From contig NZ_JAMBMT010000001.1 in assembly GCF_040371085.1 (NCBI RefSeq), positions 2,232,001 through 2,296,000 on the forward strand: DNA of 64,000 nt, written 5' to 3'. The DNA comes from Psychrobacter sp. AH5. Lineage in GTDB: Bacteria; Pseudomonadota; Gammaproteobacteria; Pseudomonadales; Moraxellaceae. The notes beneath the pieces are model-generated. The model was not told the origin of the DNA and did not search any database. It was given only the letters and a program-made list of their open reading frames with translations. Position numbers and translations under genes: made by a program. Shown in pieces: positions 11,483 to 21,258 of this stretch. The first letter of the stretch is position 1. Every line of letters starts with the position of its first letter.

Positions 11483-12427
11483 ATGCCTTTATCTACCACT
11501 ATTGATAGTCTCTCTGAGCTTAATCATCGTCATGTGATCACTAGCGTATCGACCAATAGTGAGCTGATAGAAGCCCTACAGTCTAATACTTTAGCTACTA
11601 GTGAGAGACAGCTGTTGACGGCTGAAACACAAACAGCTGGCCGTGGTCAACATACCCGCTCTTGGCAATCGCCGGCTGGTAATATTTACTTATCGCTTTA
11701 TCATCCAATCGATATGGCTATTAGTGGTCTGCTATCGTTAATCGTCGGTTTAGAGCTGGCAAAAATGCCTATTATTCAGACGCTTAATGAGCGCTTAGAG
11801 AGGCAAGGCAAACCTTCTATCGGAGTAAAATGGGCGAATGATTTAGGCTTTTATACGCTGCCAGAGCAAGATAAAACGCTGGATTTGGCTAAAAACAATA
11901 TTATAGCTTTTAGCAAATTAGCGGGCATTTTGATTGAGCCGGTACTATTGGGCGGCAAACTAACAGGCGTGGTAATAGGGGTAGGTTTAAATGTGGCAGC
12001 GACTCCTAAGCTGTCCATGCAAACCTTGGAGGGTATGAGCTATCAAGCGCTTAGCCTACGAGATGTCAATGAATCGCTGCAAGATGATAAGCTACAATCC
12101 TTACCAAGCTTAACCCTTATTTACCATCAAATCAGTCAAGCTTTGCTAAATGCTATCCACTGCTTCAAAAACATAGCGGCCGAAAAGTCTAATCTGCAAA
12201 CTAACCTTTATAAGCGCGCAACGACGCAATTTAATAAGCAGTTTGAGCAGCATGATGCCCTAAAGAATCTAAGAATACGGATTACTCAAAACCTGAATAA
12301 TAAAGAGCACGTTATCGAAGGGTTGGCCTGCGGTATCGATACAAACGGCTGTTTGCAATTAAAGCAAGATAACGGTAATATTTCAGCACTTTTTACCGGT
12401 CGCATTGATGTCATAAATGAGGCTTAA
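11483..12427 (+). CDS. birA: Biotin--[acetyl-CoA-carboxylase] ligase BirA
   Basis: Activates biotin with ATP and transfers it to the lysine of biotin carrier domains. The catalytic domain shows GRGQHTRSWQSPAGN (biotinoyl-AMP loop), VKWANDL and KLAGILIEP. A small C-terminal domain follows. The N-terminal helix-turn-helix repressor domain of E. coli BirA is absent, so this is the monofunctional ligase type. Its targets here include the biotin subunit of methylcrotonoyl-CoA carboxylase encoded at 15664-17769. coaX follows 34 bases later, a common pairing. No good ribosome binding site precedes the only sensible ATG. Confidence 0.93.
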   Translation: MPLSTTIDSLSELNHRHVITSVSTNSELIEALQSNTLATSERQLLTAETQTAGRGQHTRSWQSPAGNIYLSLYHPIDMAISGLLSLIVGLELAKMPIIQTLNERLERQGKPSIGVKWANDLGFYTLPEQDKTLDLAKNNIIAFSKLAGILIEPVLLGGKLTGVVIGVGLNVAATPKLSMQTLEGMSYQALSLRDVNESLQDDKLQSLPSLTLIYHQISQALLNAIHCFKNIAAEKSNLQTNLYKRATTQFNKQFEQHDALKNLRIRITQNLNNKEHVIEGLACGIDTNGCLQLKQDNGNISALFTGRIDVINEA

Positions 12428-12461
12428 CGAGCGCTAGATAAAGGGCCAATAAGGAAGAACT

Positions 12462-13199
12462 ATGCTCTGGTTAGATCTTGGCAATACTCGACTCAAATAC
12501 TGGTTGACCGATGATATCGGACAGATGATCACCTATGACGCCAAGCAGCATCTGCAAGCGCCGGCTGAGCTGCTTATGGGTTTGACCGATCGCTTTGAGC
12601 GTTATGCGCCGGACTTTATTGGTATCTCATCGGTATTGGGTGACGAGCTTAACGCTAGAGTCGCTGAGACTTTAAGCCGGCTAAATATCCCCTTCGAGTT
12701 CGTCAACGTCGATGCCGCGCATGCGCTGATGAGCAGCCGCTATGATGCCAAGCAGTTAGGCTGTGATCGTTGGTTGCAGATGCTAGGCGCGGTAGATAAA
12801 AAAAAGCGCCAGTGTGTGGTGGGCTGCGGTACGGCGGTGACGATAGATTTGATCGATCATGCTGAGCATTTAGGGGGTTATATCTTCCCAAGTATCTACT
12901 TGCAGCGCGAATCGCTGTTTTCGGGCACTAAGCAAATTACTATCTCCAACGGCACGTTCGATAATATTACGCAAGGGTTGACCACGCAAGACGCGGTGCA
13001 TCGCGGTATCTTATTATCTATCGTTGGCGCTATCAATGAGATTACCCATCGTCATCCTAACTTTGAGCTGATCATGACGGGCGGCGATGCCAATATTATC
13101 GCTGAGCATGTCAATCGTCCGGTGCGTCTGCGTGATGATTTATTGCTTAACGGCTTGGCTAGATATTTTGATTATAGTAAGAAGCAGTTAGTGGTTTAG
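12462..13199 (+). CDS. coaX: Type III pantothenate kinase CoaX
   Basis: Catalyses the first step of coenzyme A synthesis, phosphorylation of pantothenate. The 245-residue protein has the ASKHA-fold motifs of the type III enzyme: LDLGNTRLKYWL at the N-terminus, GCDRWLQMLGA at about 105, VVGCGTAVTIDLID at about 120 and the IMTGGDA motif near 205. AAGGA lies six to seven bases before the ATG. It is probably co-transcribed with birA. Its 3' end faces the acyl-CoA dehydrogenase gene across an inverted repeat. Confidence 0.94.
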   Translation: MLWLDLGNTRLKYWLTDDIGQMITYDAKQHLQAPAELLMGLTDRFERYAPDFIGISSVLGDELNARVAETLSRLNIPFEFVNVDAAHALMSSRYDAKQLGCDRWLQMLGAVDKKKRQCVVGCGTAVTIDLIDHAEHLGGYIFPSIYLQRESLFSGTKQITISNGTFDNITQGLTTQDAVHRGILLSIVGAINEITHRHPNFELIMTGGDANIIAEHVNRPVRLRDDLLLNGLARYFDYSKKQLVV

Positions 13200-13222
13200 C
13201 CACATAATAAAATAATAGTTAT

Positions 13223-13341
13223 CGTAGGGTGTGGTTAGTTTTATTAAATTCTCCTAGAGAATGCCAATAAAACGTAACCCACCATTGTTAATATTCACTT
13301 ACTCCAAATGGCGGGTTACGCTGCGCTAACCACACCCTACG
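13223..13341. repeat. Intergenic inverted repeat, GTAGGGT/ACCCTAC family (copy 2)
   Basis: Perfect 16-base inverted ends, CGTAGGGTGTGGTTAG at 13223-13238 and its complement at 13326-13341, enclose about 87 bases. The interior contains GAATGCCAATAAAACGTAAC, almost identical to a stretch in the copy at 19350-19521. It sits between the convergent coaX and ivd genes, where its transcript could fold into a long hairpin and act as a bidirectional terminator. Confidence 0.75.
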
Positions 13342-13362
13342 TCATTATCACTCTAGCTTCAA

Positions 13363-14550
13363 CTACTTAGTCTCATTAAAGAGTTCACGCCCGATCAGCA
13401 TCCGGCGAATCTCGCTCGTCCCTGCGCCAATCTCATATAGCTTGGCATCGCGCCATAAACGTCCAAGTGGATACTCATTGGTATAGCCATTACCGCCGAA
13501 GATCTGAATGCCCTCGCCTGCCATCCAAGTGGCTTTTTCCGCGCACCACAAGATAACACTAGCACAGTCTTTACGCACTTGACGGCTATGACCAGCGCCT
13601 TGTGCGTCTAGCATATCGAGATTTTTGCCGACCGTGTATAAAAAGCTACGCCCTGCTTGCAAAATCGTGTACATATCGGCAACTTTACCTTGAATAAGCT
13701 GAAACTCACCGATAGCTTGACCGAATTGCTTACGGTCATGAATGTACGGCACGACATTATCCATCACCGCTTGCATAATACCGATAGGGCCTGCGGCCAA
13801 TACCGCGCGCTCATAGTCAAGGCCGCTCATTAGCACTTTCACGCCATTATTTAAGCCGCCTAAGATGTTTTCTTTGGGGACTGTAACATTATTAAAAGTC
13901 ATCTCACCGGTATGGCTACCGCGCATACCGAGTTTATCGAGCTTTTGTGCGGTACCAAAACCTTCCATACCTTTTTCGATAATAAAGGCAGTAATCCCTT
14001 GCGCGCCAAGCTCAGGATTAGTCTTGGCATACACCACCATTACGTCGGCATCTGGGCCATTGGTAATCCACATCTTGCTACCGTTTAGCACGTAAGCATC
14101 GCCTTTATCGATGGCTTTGAGCTTCATACTAGTGACGTCAGAACCCGCGCCCGTCTCACTCATCGCTAACGCACCGATGAACTCACCGCTGATGAGTTTG
14201 GGTAAAAATTTCTGCTTTTGTGCCTCTGAGCCGTTACGCTTAATTTGATTGACACAGAGATTTGAGTGCGCGCCGTAGCTTAGACCGATAGAAGCTGAGG
14301 CGCGGCTAATCTCTTCCATCGCTACCATATGCGCCACATAACCCATATCAGCGCCGCCATATTCCTCAGGGACAGTAATGCCATGCAAGCCTAACTCGCC
14401 CATTTTTTGCCAGAGATCCATTGGGAACTGATCACTACTGTCAATCTCGCTTGCGCGCGGGGTGATCTCTTTAGCCGCAAACTGCGCCACCACATCGCGC
14501 AGAGCATCAACATCTTCGCCAAGCTGAAAATCTAAACCGGGTAAACTCAT
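13363..14550 (-). CDS. ivd: Isovaleryl-CoA dehydrogenase
   Basis: FAD-dependent acyl-CoA dehydrogenase that oxidises isovaleryl-CoA to 3-methylcrotonyl-CoA in leucine breakdown. All acyl-CoA dehydrogenase domains are present in 395 residues: [10 protein letters not shown] and [11 protein letters not shown] in the middle, and [20 protein letters not shown] with [10 protein letters not shown] at the C-terminus. The glutamate in [10 protein letters not shown] at about 247 matches the internal catalytic base position that distinguishes isovaleryl-CoA dehydrogenases. It is the last gene of the leucine cluster, 182 bases after HMG-CoA lyase. AAGGA lies six bases before the ATG. The substrate assignment rests partly on context. 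Confidence 0.93.
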   Translation of the reverse strand: MSLPGLDFQLGEDVDALRDVVAQFAAKEITPRASEIDSSDQFPMDLWQKMGELGLHGITVPEEYGGADMGYVAHMVAMEEISRASASIGLSYGAHSNLCVNQIKRNGSEAQKQKFLPKLISGEFIGALAMSETGAGSDVTSMKLKAIDKGDAYVLNGSKMWITNGPDADVMVVYAKTNPELGAQGITAFIIEKGMEGFGTAQKLDKLGMRGSHTGEMTFNNVTVPKENILGGLNNGVKVLMSGLDYERAVLAAGPIGIMQAVMDNVVPYIHDRKQFGQAIGEFQLIQGKVADMYTILQAGRSFLYTVGKNLDMLDAQGAGHSRQVRKDCASVILWCAEKATWMAGEGIQIFGGNGYTNEYPLGRLWRDAKLYEIGAGTSEIRRMLIGRELFNETK

Positions 14551-14732
14551 AATAATTCCTTATTTATAATCTTTAACACTATTAATAAAATTAGATTACT
14601 TATATAAAAAGATAGTATGGCTGGAATAAATTTTTTGAAGCCTCTGGAGTGATGAAGTTACACAGTAAGCAAATGAAATTTGTCCCAGCTAGACGCAGCG
14701 GTAGATATTTATATTAATTACAATAGGGTTAC

Positions 14733-15653
14733 TTAAGCGGAACGCTTGTTAATCAAAGCCCGCGCGACATTGGAGTCGTTACGACGTCCTAAAAACTCAC
14801 TAATACGCTCGCCGGCGATGACTAATTTATCTAAATCAATACCAGTCTCAATCCCCATGCCATGCAGCATGTAGACCACATCTTCGGTGGCGACATTGCC
14901 CGTAGCGCCTTTAGCATAAGGACAACCGCCTAGCCCCGCAACTGAAGTATCAAATTCGCTCACTCCCATCTCAAGCGCCGCTAAAGTATTGCTCAGCGCC
15001 TGTCCATAAGTATCATGAAAGTGCCCTGAGATATACTCAATATCAATGTAGTCTAATGCCGCTTGCAGCGCTTTTTTTACCTTAATAGGCGTACCTACTC
15101 CAATCGTATCAGCGATGCCGATCTGCTCAGCGCCAATCTCAACCAAGCGCCTAGTCACATAAGCGACTTGGCTGGGGTCAATCTCGCCCTCATAAGGACA
15201 GCCAACTGTGCAGGAGATGACGCCGCGAACCTTGATACCTTGTGCCTTGGCAGCAGCAGCTACTGGCGCAAAACGTTCAATGCTTTCATCGATACTACAA
15301 TTGATGTTTTTTTGACTAAAGGTTTCGCTCGCTGAGGCGAAAATAACAACCTCATCAGGGTGATGGATGACAGCATTGTCAAAGCCGCGCATATTGGGCA
15401 CGAGCACTGAATAGATAACGTCATCCGATCTACTAGGGGCAAGTGCTGCCATCAAATCGCTATTATCGCCCATCTGTGGCACCCATTTAGGCGAGACGAA
15501 GCTAGTGACCTCTAACTTCTTCACCCCTGCCGCGATTAAATCCTCGATTAGCGCTTGCTTGATAGCAGTCGGTACGGTCATTGACTCGTTTTGTAAACCA
15601 TCACGCGGACTGACATCGACGATAGTGACATGCTTTGGGTAAGCGTTATTCAT
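14733..15653 (-). CDS. Hydroxymethylglutaryl-CoA lyase
   Basis: Cleaves HMG-CoA into acetyl-CoA and acetoacetate, the last step of leucine degradation. The TIM-barrel enzyme shows VSPRDGLQNE near the N-terminus and the signature VAGLGGCPYAKGATGN with the catalytic cysteine at about residue 240. I use the ATG at 15653, which has AAGGA upstream and follows the carboxylase alpha stop by ten bases. The longer frame to 15716 would overlap that gene and add a 21-residue extension unlike the family. The resulting 306 residues are typical. It corresponds to liuE in Pseudomonas. Confidence 0.95.
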   Translation of the reverse strand: MNNAYPKHVTIVDVSPRDGLQNESMTVPTAIKQALIEDLIAAGVKKLEVTSFVSPKWVPQMGDNSDLMAALAPSRSDDVIYSVLVPNMRGFDNAVIHHPDEVVIFASASETFSQKNINCSIDESIERFAPVAAAAKAQGIKVRGVISCTVGCPYEGEIDPSQVAYVTRRLVEIGAEQIGIADTIGVGTPIKVKKALQAALDYIDIEYISGHFHDTYGQALSNTLAALEMGVSEFDTSVAGLGGCPYAKGATGNVATEDVVYMLHGMGIETGIDLDKLVIAGERISEFLGRRNDSNVARALINKRSA

Positions 15654-15663
15654 AGTATTGTCC

Positions 15664-17769
15664 TTAAGCCTCGCTAGTCTCGCTATCAATACGCAGTAGC
15701 TCATCACCATCGGCAACTAAGTCGCCCGCTGCAAATAACAGTTCTGCTACCACCCCATCCGTTGGTGCAGTAATAGTATGCTCGATTTTCATTGCTTCAA
15801 TGACTGCAAGCGCCTCGCCTTGTTTGACCTTATCACCGACAGCGACTTTAAAGGCGATAACTTGTCCGGGCATAGGCGATTTTAGGCTACCGACTGCGGC
15901 AGACTCTTCGCCTACATGCAGCATCAAGTCAATCAGTTTAATCTGATCGCGGCCAGTATCAGTAAAGACATAAACTGTCTCGTTATGCGTCCAGCTTTGC
16001 GCTTTTATACGGGCGCCGTCAAGCCATAAACTATGATTATGAGCATCATCGCTACGATAGCTGACCTGAGCTTTATACAAAGTCTCGGCTATCTGTTTTA
16101 TATCAGTCTCAGTGCCATGATCATCTTCGATAGTAAGTAAAAAGCGATTGGTATTATCTGTATCTTTTTGACTAGTGGCATGACTCGCATTATGCAAATC
16201 GCTAATGCGCGCCAGGTAATTTTGCTCATTATAAGTTAGGTTAAAGGTACGCGTATAGTCGGTATAAGCACGGAACGCCGATGCCTGACTAAAAGGGTCA
16301 TTAACGTTAGCATCGATGTTAATTCTGTTTTTCTCACGAGCCAACTGCTGCACAATAGCCGTCGTCACCAACGTCGATAACTCTAGTGGATGCTGATTGA
16401 ATAGCTCATCGGCTTCACGCTCAATCAAAGCGGTATCGAGATTGGCCTGACTAAAGGAATTCGTATTAATCACATAGCGCAAAAAAGCCACGTTATTGGG
16501 TAGTCCGACAATACGAGTCAATGCTAATGCCTGATCGAGTTTAGCCAAAGCTTGCGTACGTGTCGGGGCATGGACGATAAGCTTGGCAATCATCGAATCA
16601 TAAAAAGGACTAATCACATCGCCTTGACGCACGCCGTCATCGATGCGCACATCATCGACCACAAAGGTGCTATGTTTTGGCTTTTGATAAGTAAACAGCG
16701 TACCCGTCGCCGGTAAAAAGTCATTATCTGGATTTTCAGCACAGATGCGCGCTTCAATGGCGTGACCGCTTATCCTTAGGTCTTCTTGAGATTTGGGTAA
16801 TTTCTGACCCGCTGCCACCCGTAATTGCCACTCTACCAAATCAACACCAGTAATCGCTTCACTCACAGGATGCTCGACTTGCAGACGGGTATTCATCTCC
16901 ATAAAATAAAAATGCATGCCCTCCTCGCGCTGCTCAACGATAAACTCGACCGTACCGGCACCGACATAATCGACCGCGCGCGCGGCATCGATCGCCGCCT
17001 TACCCATCGCGCTACGCATGGACTCATCGACGTCAGGCGCAGGCGCTTCTTCTAGTACCTTTTGATGACGGCGCTGTACTGAGCAGTCGCGCTCAAACAG
17101 ATGCACATAATTACCGTGACTATCGCCGAACACTTGGATCTCGATATGACGCGGTTTTAGCGCATACTTCTCAATCAATACTTGGTCGTTACCAAAACTA
17201 GTAATGGCTTCACGGCGACAAGAGTCTAATAAATCGCTAAAGTTTTTGCTATCTTCGACAATACGCATACCTTTACCGCCGCCGCCCGCACTGGCTTTAA
17301 TCAGTACCGGATAGCCAATAGCATCTGCTTGCGCCTTTAAAAACTCAGCCTCTTGGTTGTCACCATGGTAGCCTGGAATCAACGGCACACCAGCCGCTTC
17401 CATCAAGCGCTTGGATTCAGATTTGCCGCCCATTGCTCGAATAGCATCGGCTGATGGTCCAATAAACACTAAACCCGCCTTTTGACACGCCTCAGCAAAG
17501 TCGGCGTTCTCACTCAAAAACCCGTAGCCAGGATGAATTGCCTCAGCGCCGCGCTCCTTAGCAATAGCAATAATAGCATCGCCTTTTAGGTAGCTGTCCT
17601 TTGGCGCAGAGCCACCCAAATAAACGGCTTCATCACACACCGCCACATGCTTGGCATGGCGGTCGGCATCTGAGTAAACCGCGACCGTACGCACGCCCAT
17701 GCGCTTGGCAGTAGCGGCAACTCGGCAAGCAATTTCACCGCGGTTGGCGATTAGTATTTTGGAGAACAT
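15664..17769 (-). CDS. Methylcrotonoyl-CoA carboxylase, biotin-containing alpha subunit
   Basis: Carries the biotin carboxylase and biotin carrier functions for carboxylation of 3-methylcrotonyl-CoA. The N-terminus (FSKILIANRGEIACRV) starts the biotin carboxylase domain. An ATP-grasp domain with KASAGGGGKGMR near 175 follows, then EMNTRLQVEHPVSE near 295. The C-terminal carrier domain has EAMKIEH with the biotinylated lysine at about 660. The region between about 480 and 610 is variable, as in other acyl-CoA carboxylases. AAGGA lies five bases before the ATG. Its partner, the beta subunit, is upstream at 19535-21145. Confidence 0.95.
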   Translation of the reverse strand: MFSKILIANRGEIACRVAATAKRMGVRTVAVYSDADRHAKHVAVCDEAVYLGGSAPKDSYLKGDAIIAIAKERGAEAIHPGYGFLSENADFAEACQKAGLVFIGPSADAIRAMGGKSESKRLMEAAGVPLIPGYHGDNQEAEFLKAQADAIGYPVLIKASAGGGGKGMRIVEDSKNFSDLLDSCRREAITSFGNDQVLIEKYALKPRHIEIQVFGDSHGNYVHLFERDCSVQRRHQKVLEEAPAPDVDESMRSAMGKAAIDAARAVDYVGAGTVEFIVEQREEGMHFYFMEMNTRLQVEHPVSEAITGVDLVEWQLRVAAGQKLPKSQEDLRISGHAIEARICAENPDNDFLPATGTLFTYQKPKHSTFVVDDVRIDDGVRQGDVISPFYDSMIAKLIVHAPTRTQALAKLDQALALTRIVGLPNNVAFLRYVINTNSFSQANLDTALIEREADELFNQHPLELSTLVTTAIVQQLAREKNRINIDANVNDPFSQASAFRAYTDYTRTFNLTYNEQNYLARISDLHNASHATSQKDTDNTNRFLLTIEDDHGTETDIKQIAETLYKAQVSYRSDDAHNHSLWLDGARIKAQSWTHNETVYVFTDTGRDQIKLIDLMLHVGEESAAVGSLKSPMPGQVIAFKVAVGDKVKQGEALAVIEAMKIEHTITAPTDGVVAELLFAAGDLVADGDELLRIDSETSEA

Positions 17770-17877
17770 AGGAGTCCTTTTAGCATGTTTTTATAAAAAT
17801 TTAGATCAAAATGGTTTTTGTACATACTACTTAATGAATAATTTGGAGAATCTATAATTTCATTGAAAAATGTTAAA

Positions 17878-18381
17878 TCAGATGTCTTTTGCATTTCCAA
17901 TTGCATAATGGGGAATATAGTAATCTGAATCGAAAGTGATCTCATTACCCTGCATACTAAATCTACCCATTGTCACCATACCGCAGTCTTCATCGTGCTC
18001 AAAAACTTCGTAAATAAATGGTTTATTGTCTTCAAGATAGTAACAACAATGAAGTAATTTATCTCGTTCAATCCATACGCTACGCGTCTTTACTAAAAAC
18101 TTATTTTCTCCATCAATAACATGATAGTCACAAAAGCCGATCTCTTGGTTTAATTCATCGTAGTCATATTCTCTATAACCTAATATAGTATGATGATTTC
18201 TTCCATAAAGTACTGATGTTAGCAAATATCCATTATCATCATATTCAGAAATCTCTTTAGAAACTAGTTTTTCGTCTTTGTCCAAAACCACAATCACAGT
18301 AGCTTTGTCTCTGCTATCTCGATAGTAAATAGTTGTGTAAGGGTCGTTTTCAGTCGCTTCAAAAACTTCAGTTGTAATCAT
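17878..18381 (-). CDS. Hypothetical protein inside the leucine degradation cluster
   Basis: I do not recognise this 167-residue protein. It is acidic and rich in Tyr, Asp and Glu, with no signal peptide or membrane segment. The middle repeats short patterns of the type EYDDNGYL, YREYDYDEL and CDYHVIDG, which suggests a series of beta-hairpins as in YD or MORN-like repeats. It sits between the carboxylase alpha gene and the enoyl-CoA hydratase gene, on the same strand, but has no obvious ribosome binding site. It is more AT-rich than its neighbours. It has no evident role in leucine catabolism and may be an acquired gene. Confidence 0.6.
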   Translation of the reverse strand: MITTEVFEATENDPYTTIYYRDSRDKATVIVVLDKDEKLVSKEISEYDDNGYLLTSVLYGRNHHTILGYREYDYDELNQEIGFCDYHVIDGENKFLVKTRSVWIERDKLLHCCYYLEDNKPFIYEVFEHDEDCGMVTMGRFSMQGNEITFDSDYYIPHYAIGNAKDI

Positions 18382-18441
18382 AAAGGTTGGATGGAATTAT
18401 CATCAATTTAGTTAATTTAGAGAGAACGTATTAAGTAAAAT

Positions 18442-19254
18442 TTACGCCAACCAATCAGGCTTACGCTTTTGCAAAAACGCTTGCACCCCTTCCTTACCTT
18501 GCTGGGAGGAACGAATATCAGCAATCTGTCTTACCGTATCAGTGATTAACTCATCGTCTATTGTCGCGCCTGCAATATCATGCAAAAGTCGCTTGCACGT
18601 CTTGACCGCATCAGGGCTATTATTGACAATCTTGGCGCATATTGCAGCCACTCTATCTTGCAACTCGTCCTCGTTAACTCGCTCATGAATAAAGCCAAGT
18701 TGACGCGCTTTTTTGGCATCGAACACTTCAGCCGTTAAAAAATAACGCTGTGAGGCACGCGCACCTAATGCTTTGATCACATAAGGACTAATAGTCGCTG
18801 GAGCAAGGCCTAAACGCACCTCACTCAAACAAAAGTTAGCATTTTTCACTGCAATAGCGATATCACACACCGCGACGAGTCCCATACCGCCCGCATAAAC
18901 ATCCCCTTGAATAGCGGCAACCGTAGGTTTTGGGCACTGATAAATGGTTTTGAGCATTTGCGCAAGTTTATCGGCATCGGCTAGGTTTTCTTCATAGTCA
19001 TAATCTGCCATCGCGCGCATCCAATTGAGATCGGCTCCTGCACAAAAGGCTTTACCTTCGGCAGCTAGTACAATAACGCGAACTTGCTCATCTGCGCCTA
19101 ACTCATTAAATACTGACGTTAATTGGCCAATCATCTCATCGTTAAAAGCATTGCGAATCTCTGGACGATTTAAGGTTACGGTTGCGACGTAGTTTTCTAC
19201 CGTTACTAATAGGTTTTTATAGTTGGATGTATTTTTAAAGATATCGTTTTGCAT
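18442..19254 (-). CDS. Enoyl-CoA hydratase, probable methylglutaconyl-CoA hydratase
   Basis: Crotonase-fold protein of 270 residues. It probably hydrates 3-methylglutaconyl-CoA to HMG-CoA, the step between the carboxylase and the lyase. Visible family features are AEGKAFCAGADLNWMRAM (oxyanion-hole region, about 65-82), AIQGDVYAGGMGLVAVCDIAIA (about 113-134) and SEVRLGLAPATISPYV. The aspartate in GDVYAGG replaces the usual asparagine, which occurs in some members. The specific substrate is inferred from the gene cluster; it corresponds to liuC. Confidence 0.9.
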   Translation of the reverse strand: MQNDIFKNTSNYKNLLVTVENYVATVTLNRPEIRNAFNDEMIGQLTSVFNELGADEQVRVIVLAAEGKAFCAGADLNWMRAMADYDYEENLADADKLAQMLKTIYQCPKPTVAAIQGDVYAGGMGLVAVCDIAIAVKNANFCLSEVRLGLAPATISPYVIKALGARASQRYFLTAEVFDAKKARQLGFIHERVNEDELQDRVAAICAKIVNNSPDAVKTCKRLLHDIAGATIDDELITDTVRQIADIRSSQQGKEGVQAFLQKRKPDWLA

Positions 19255-19349
19255 TTTTTGCTCTTTGTGTTCAAGTTAGTTGAATACTTCTTTATTCGTT
19301 AACTGATTTTGATTTTTGATCTAACTTTAAGCTATTTAAATTCATTATT

Positions 19350-19521
19350 GTAGAGTAGGTTAATTTTTTAGACTCTCGTAGAGAACGCCGATAAAACGTA
19401 ACCCACCGTATTGCTTTACTCTAATAGAAAATCTTATTCAAAAGATTTTCCTTGCAAGCTTAACGAAGCAGTGCTTCGTTTTTACAGCTTTCAGGTTACG
19501 CATTCGCTAACCTACCCTACA
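19350..19521. repeat. Intergenic inverted repeat, GTAGGGT/ACCCTAC family (copy 3)
   Basis: The ends GTAGAGTAGGTTAA and GCTAACCTACCCTAC are inverted, imperfect copies. The interior GAACGCCGATAAAACGTAAC matches the copy at 13223-13341. This copy is longer, with an extra stretch rich in short inverted words. It lies inside the leucine cluster, between the carboxylase beta gene and the hydratase gene, so it would be part of any polycistronic transcript. Confidence 0.65.
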
Positions 19522-19534
19522 CAAAGCACATCAA

Positions 19535-21145
19535 TCACATTCTAAATATACCAAAAGTCGTCTCTTCAATTGGCGCATTATGAGCGGCGCTGAGTCCTAA
19601 TGCCAACACCTGACGGGTATCGGCCGGATCGATGACGCCGTCATCCCAAAGACGTGCGGTGGCATAATAAGGATGGCCTTGCTCTTCGTACATCTCACGA
19701 ATCGGCGCTTTAAAGGCTTCTTCGTCCTCCTGACTCCACGACTCGCCTTTACGCTCAAAGTTATCACGCTTGACCGTAGCCAGTACCGACGCCGCTTGCT
19801 CACCGCCCATTACTGAGATACGCGCGTTCGGCCACATCCACAGAAATCTTGGATCGTAAGCGCGGCCACACATGCCATAGTTACCTGCGCCAAATGAGCC
19901 ACCGACAATCACGGTAAATTTAGGCACTTTAGCATTGGCAACCGCCATCACCATTTTGGCACCATGACGAGCAATCCCTTCGTTCTCATACTTGCGCCCG
20001 ACCATAAAGCCGGTGATGTTTTGCAGGAACACTAAGGGGATTTTGCGCTTACAGCATAGCTCAATGAAATGCGTGCCTTTTTGCGCCGACTCACTAAACA
20101 AGATGCCGTTATTGGCAATAATACCAACGGGCATACCTTCGATATGGGCAAAACCGCAAATAAGGGTATTAGCAAAACGCGCTTTGAATTCATCAAAGGC
20201 ACTATCATCAACGATACGGGCGATAATCTCTTTAATATCAAAAGGCTTGCGCTTATCCGTCGGGATAATGCCGTATAATTCTTTGTCATCGTAACGTGGC
20301 GGACGCGGAGTAATTTGATTGGCAATTACTTTTGCATCGCGATTTAAATGCCCAACGATATCACGGGCTATCGATAACGCATGGGTGTCGTTTTGCGCTA
20401 GATAATCAACCACCCCTGATAGCCGCGTATGCACATCACCGCCGCCCAAATCCTCCGCGCTGACCTCTTCACCGGTCGCCGCTTTGACCAGCGGCGGGCC
20501 CCCTAAGAATATCGTCCCTTGATCTTTGACGATAATAGATTCATCGCTCATCGCCGGCACATAAGCGCCACCCGCCGTACAGCTCCCCATCACTACCGCG
20601 ATTTGTGGAATGCCCGCTGCGCTTAGATTGGCTTGGTTAAAAAAGATACGCCCGAAGTCGTCTTTGTCCGGGAATACCTCGTCTTGATTGGGTAGATTCG
20701 CGCCGCCAGAATCAACGAGATAGACGCACGGCAGATGATTTTGTTGAGCGATTTCTTGCGCGCGCAGATGCTTTTTGACCGTCATTGGATAGTACGTGCC
20801 GCCTTTCACCGTCGCATCATTACAGACGATCATGCACTCAATACCATTAATGCGCCCAATACCGGCAATTACTCCCGCCGCTGGAATATCTTCGCCGTAC
20901 ATATTGTAAGCTGCCATCGGCGCGACTTCCAAAAAAGGCGTGCCAACATCAAGTAGACGCTCTACGCGCTCGCGGGGCAATAGCTTACCGCGCGCTAAAT
21001 GCTTAGCTCGTGCCCGCTCTGATCCGCCTTGCGCAATTTTATTTAAATGCTGATATAAATCATCAACGATAGCTTGCATTGCCGCGCTATTTTGCTGAAA
21101 TTCAGCGGAGTTGGGACTTAATTTACTGGTAATAACAGCGCTCAT
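19535..21145 (-). CDS. Methylcrotonoyl-CoA carboxylase, carboxyltransferase beta subunit
   Basis: Transfers the carboxyl group from biotin to 3-methylcrotonyl-CoA. The 536-residue crotonase-fold carboxyltransferase has the usual N- and C-terminal halves. It shows [16 protein letters not shown] at about 50, [19 protein letters not shown] at about 142, [16 protein letters not shown] at about 187, and [20 protein letters not shown] in the C-terminal half. The length and the paired motifs fit the methylcrotonoyl- rather than the acetyl-CoA enzyme. AAGGA lies five bases before the ATG. It corresponds to liuB. Confidence 0.95.
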   Translation of the reverse strand: MSAVITSKLSPNSAEFQQNSAAMQAIVDDLYQHLNKIAQGGSERARAKHLARGKLLPRERVERLLDVGTPFLEVAPMAAYNMYGEDIPAAGVIAGIGRINGIECMIVCNDATVKGGTYYPMTVKKHLRAQEIAQQNHLPCVYLVDSGGANLPNQDEVFPDKDDFGRIFFNQANLSAAGIPQIAVVMGSCTAGGAYVPAMSDESIIVKDQGTIFLGGPPLVKAATGEEVSAEDLGGGDVHTRLSGVVDYLAQNDTHALSIARDIVGHLNRDAKVIANQITPRPPRYDDKELYGIIPTDKRKPFDIKEIIARIVDDSAFDEFKARFANTLICGFAHIEGMPVGIIANNGILFSESAQKGTHFIELCCKRKIPLVFLQNITGFMVGRKYENEGIARHGAKMVMAVANAKVPKFTVIVGGSFGAGNYGMCGRAYDPRFLWMWPNARISVMGGEQAASVLATVKRDNFERKGESWSQEDEEAFKAPIREMYEEQGHPYYATARLWDDGVIDPADTRQVLALGLSAAHNAPIEETTFGIFRM

Positions 21146-21258
21146 GATATTCCTTCTTTATACTTGTATATTTAACTCGCAACTCTCTAAATAGGTTGGC
21201 TTAGGCTGTGGCTTTAGCCTACAAAGAACATTTATCTTAAAATAATAACTATTTAAGA

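Noticed and set aside
17751..17945. Minus-strand frame of 64 codons between the carboxylase alpha gene and the hypothetical gene
   Set aside because: It overlaps the ends of both neighbours, has no ribosome binding site and no recognisable feature.
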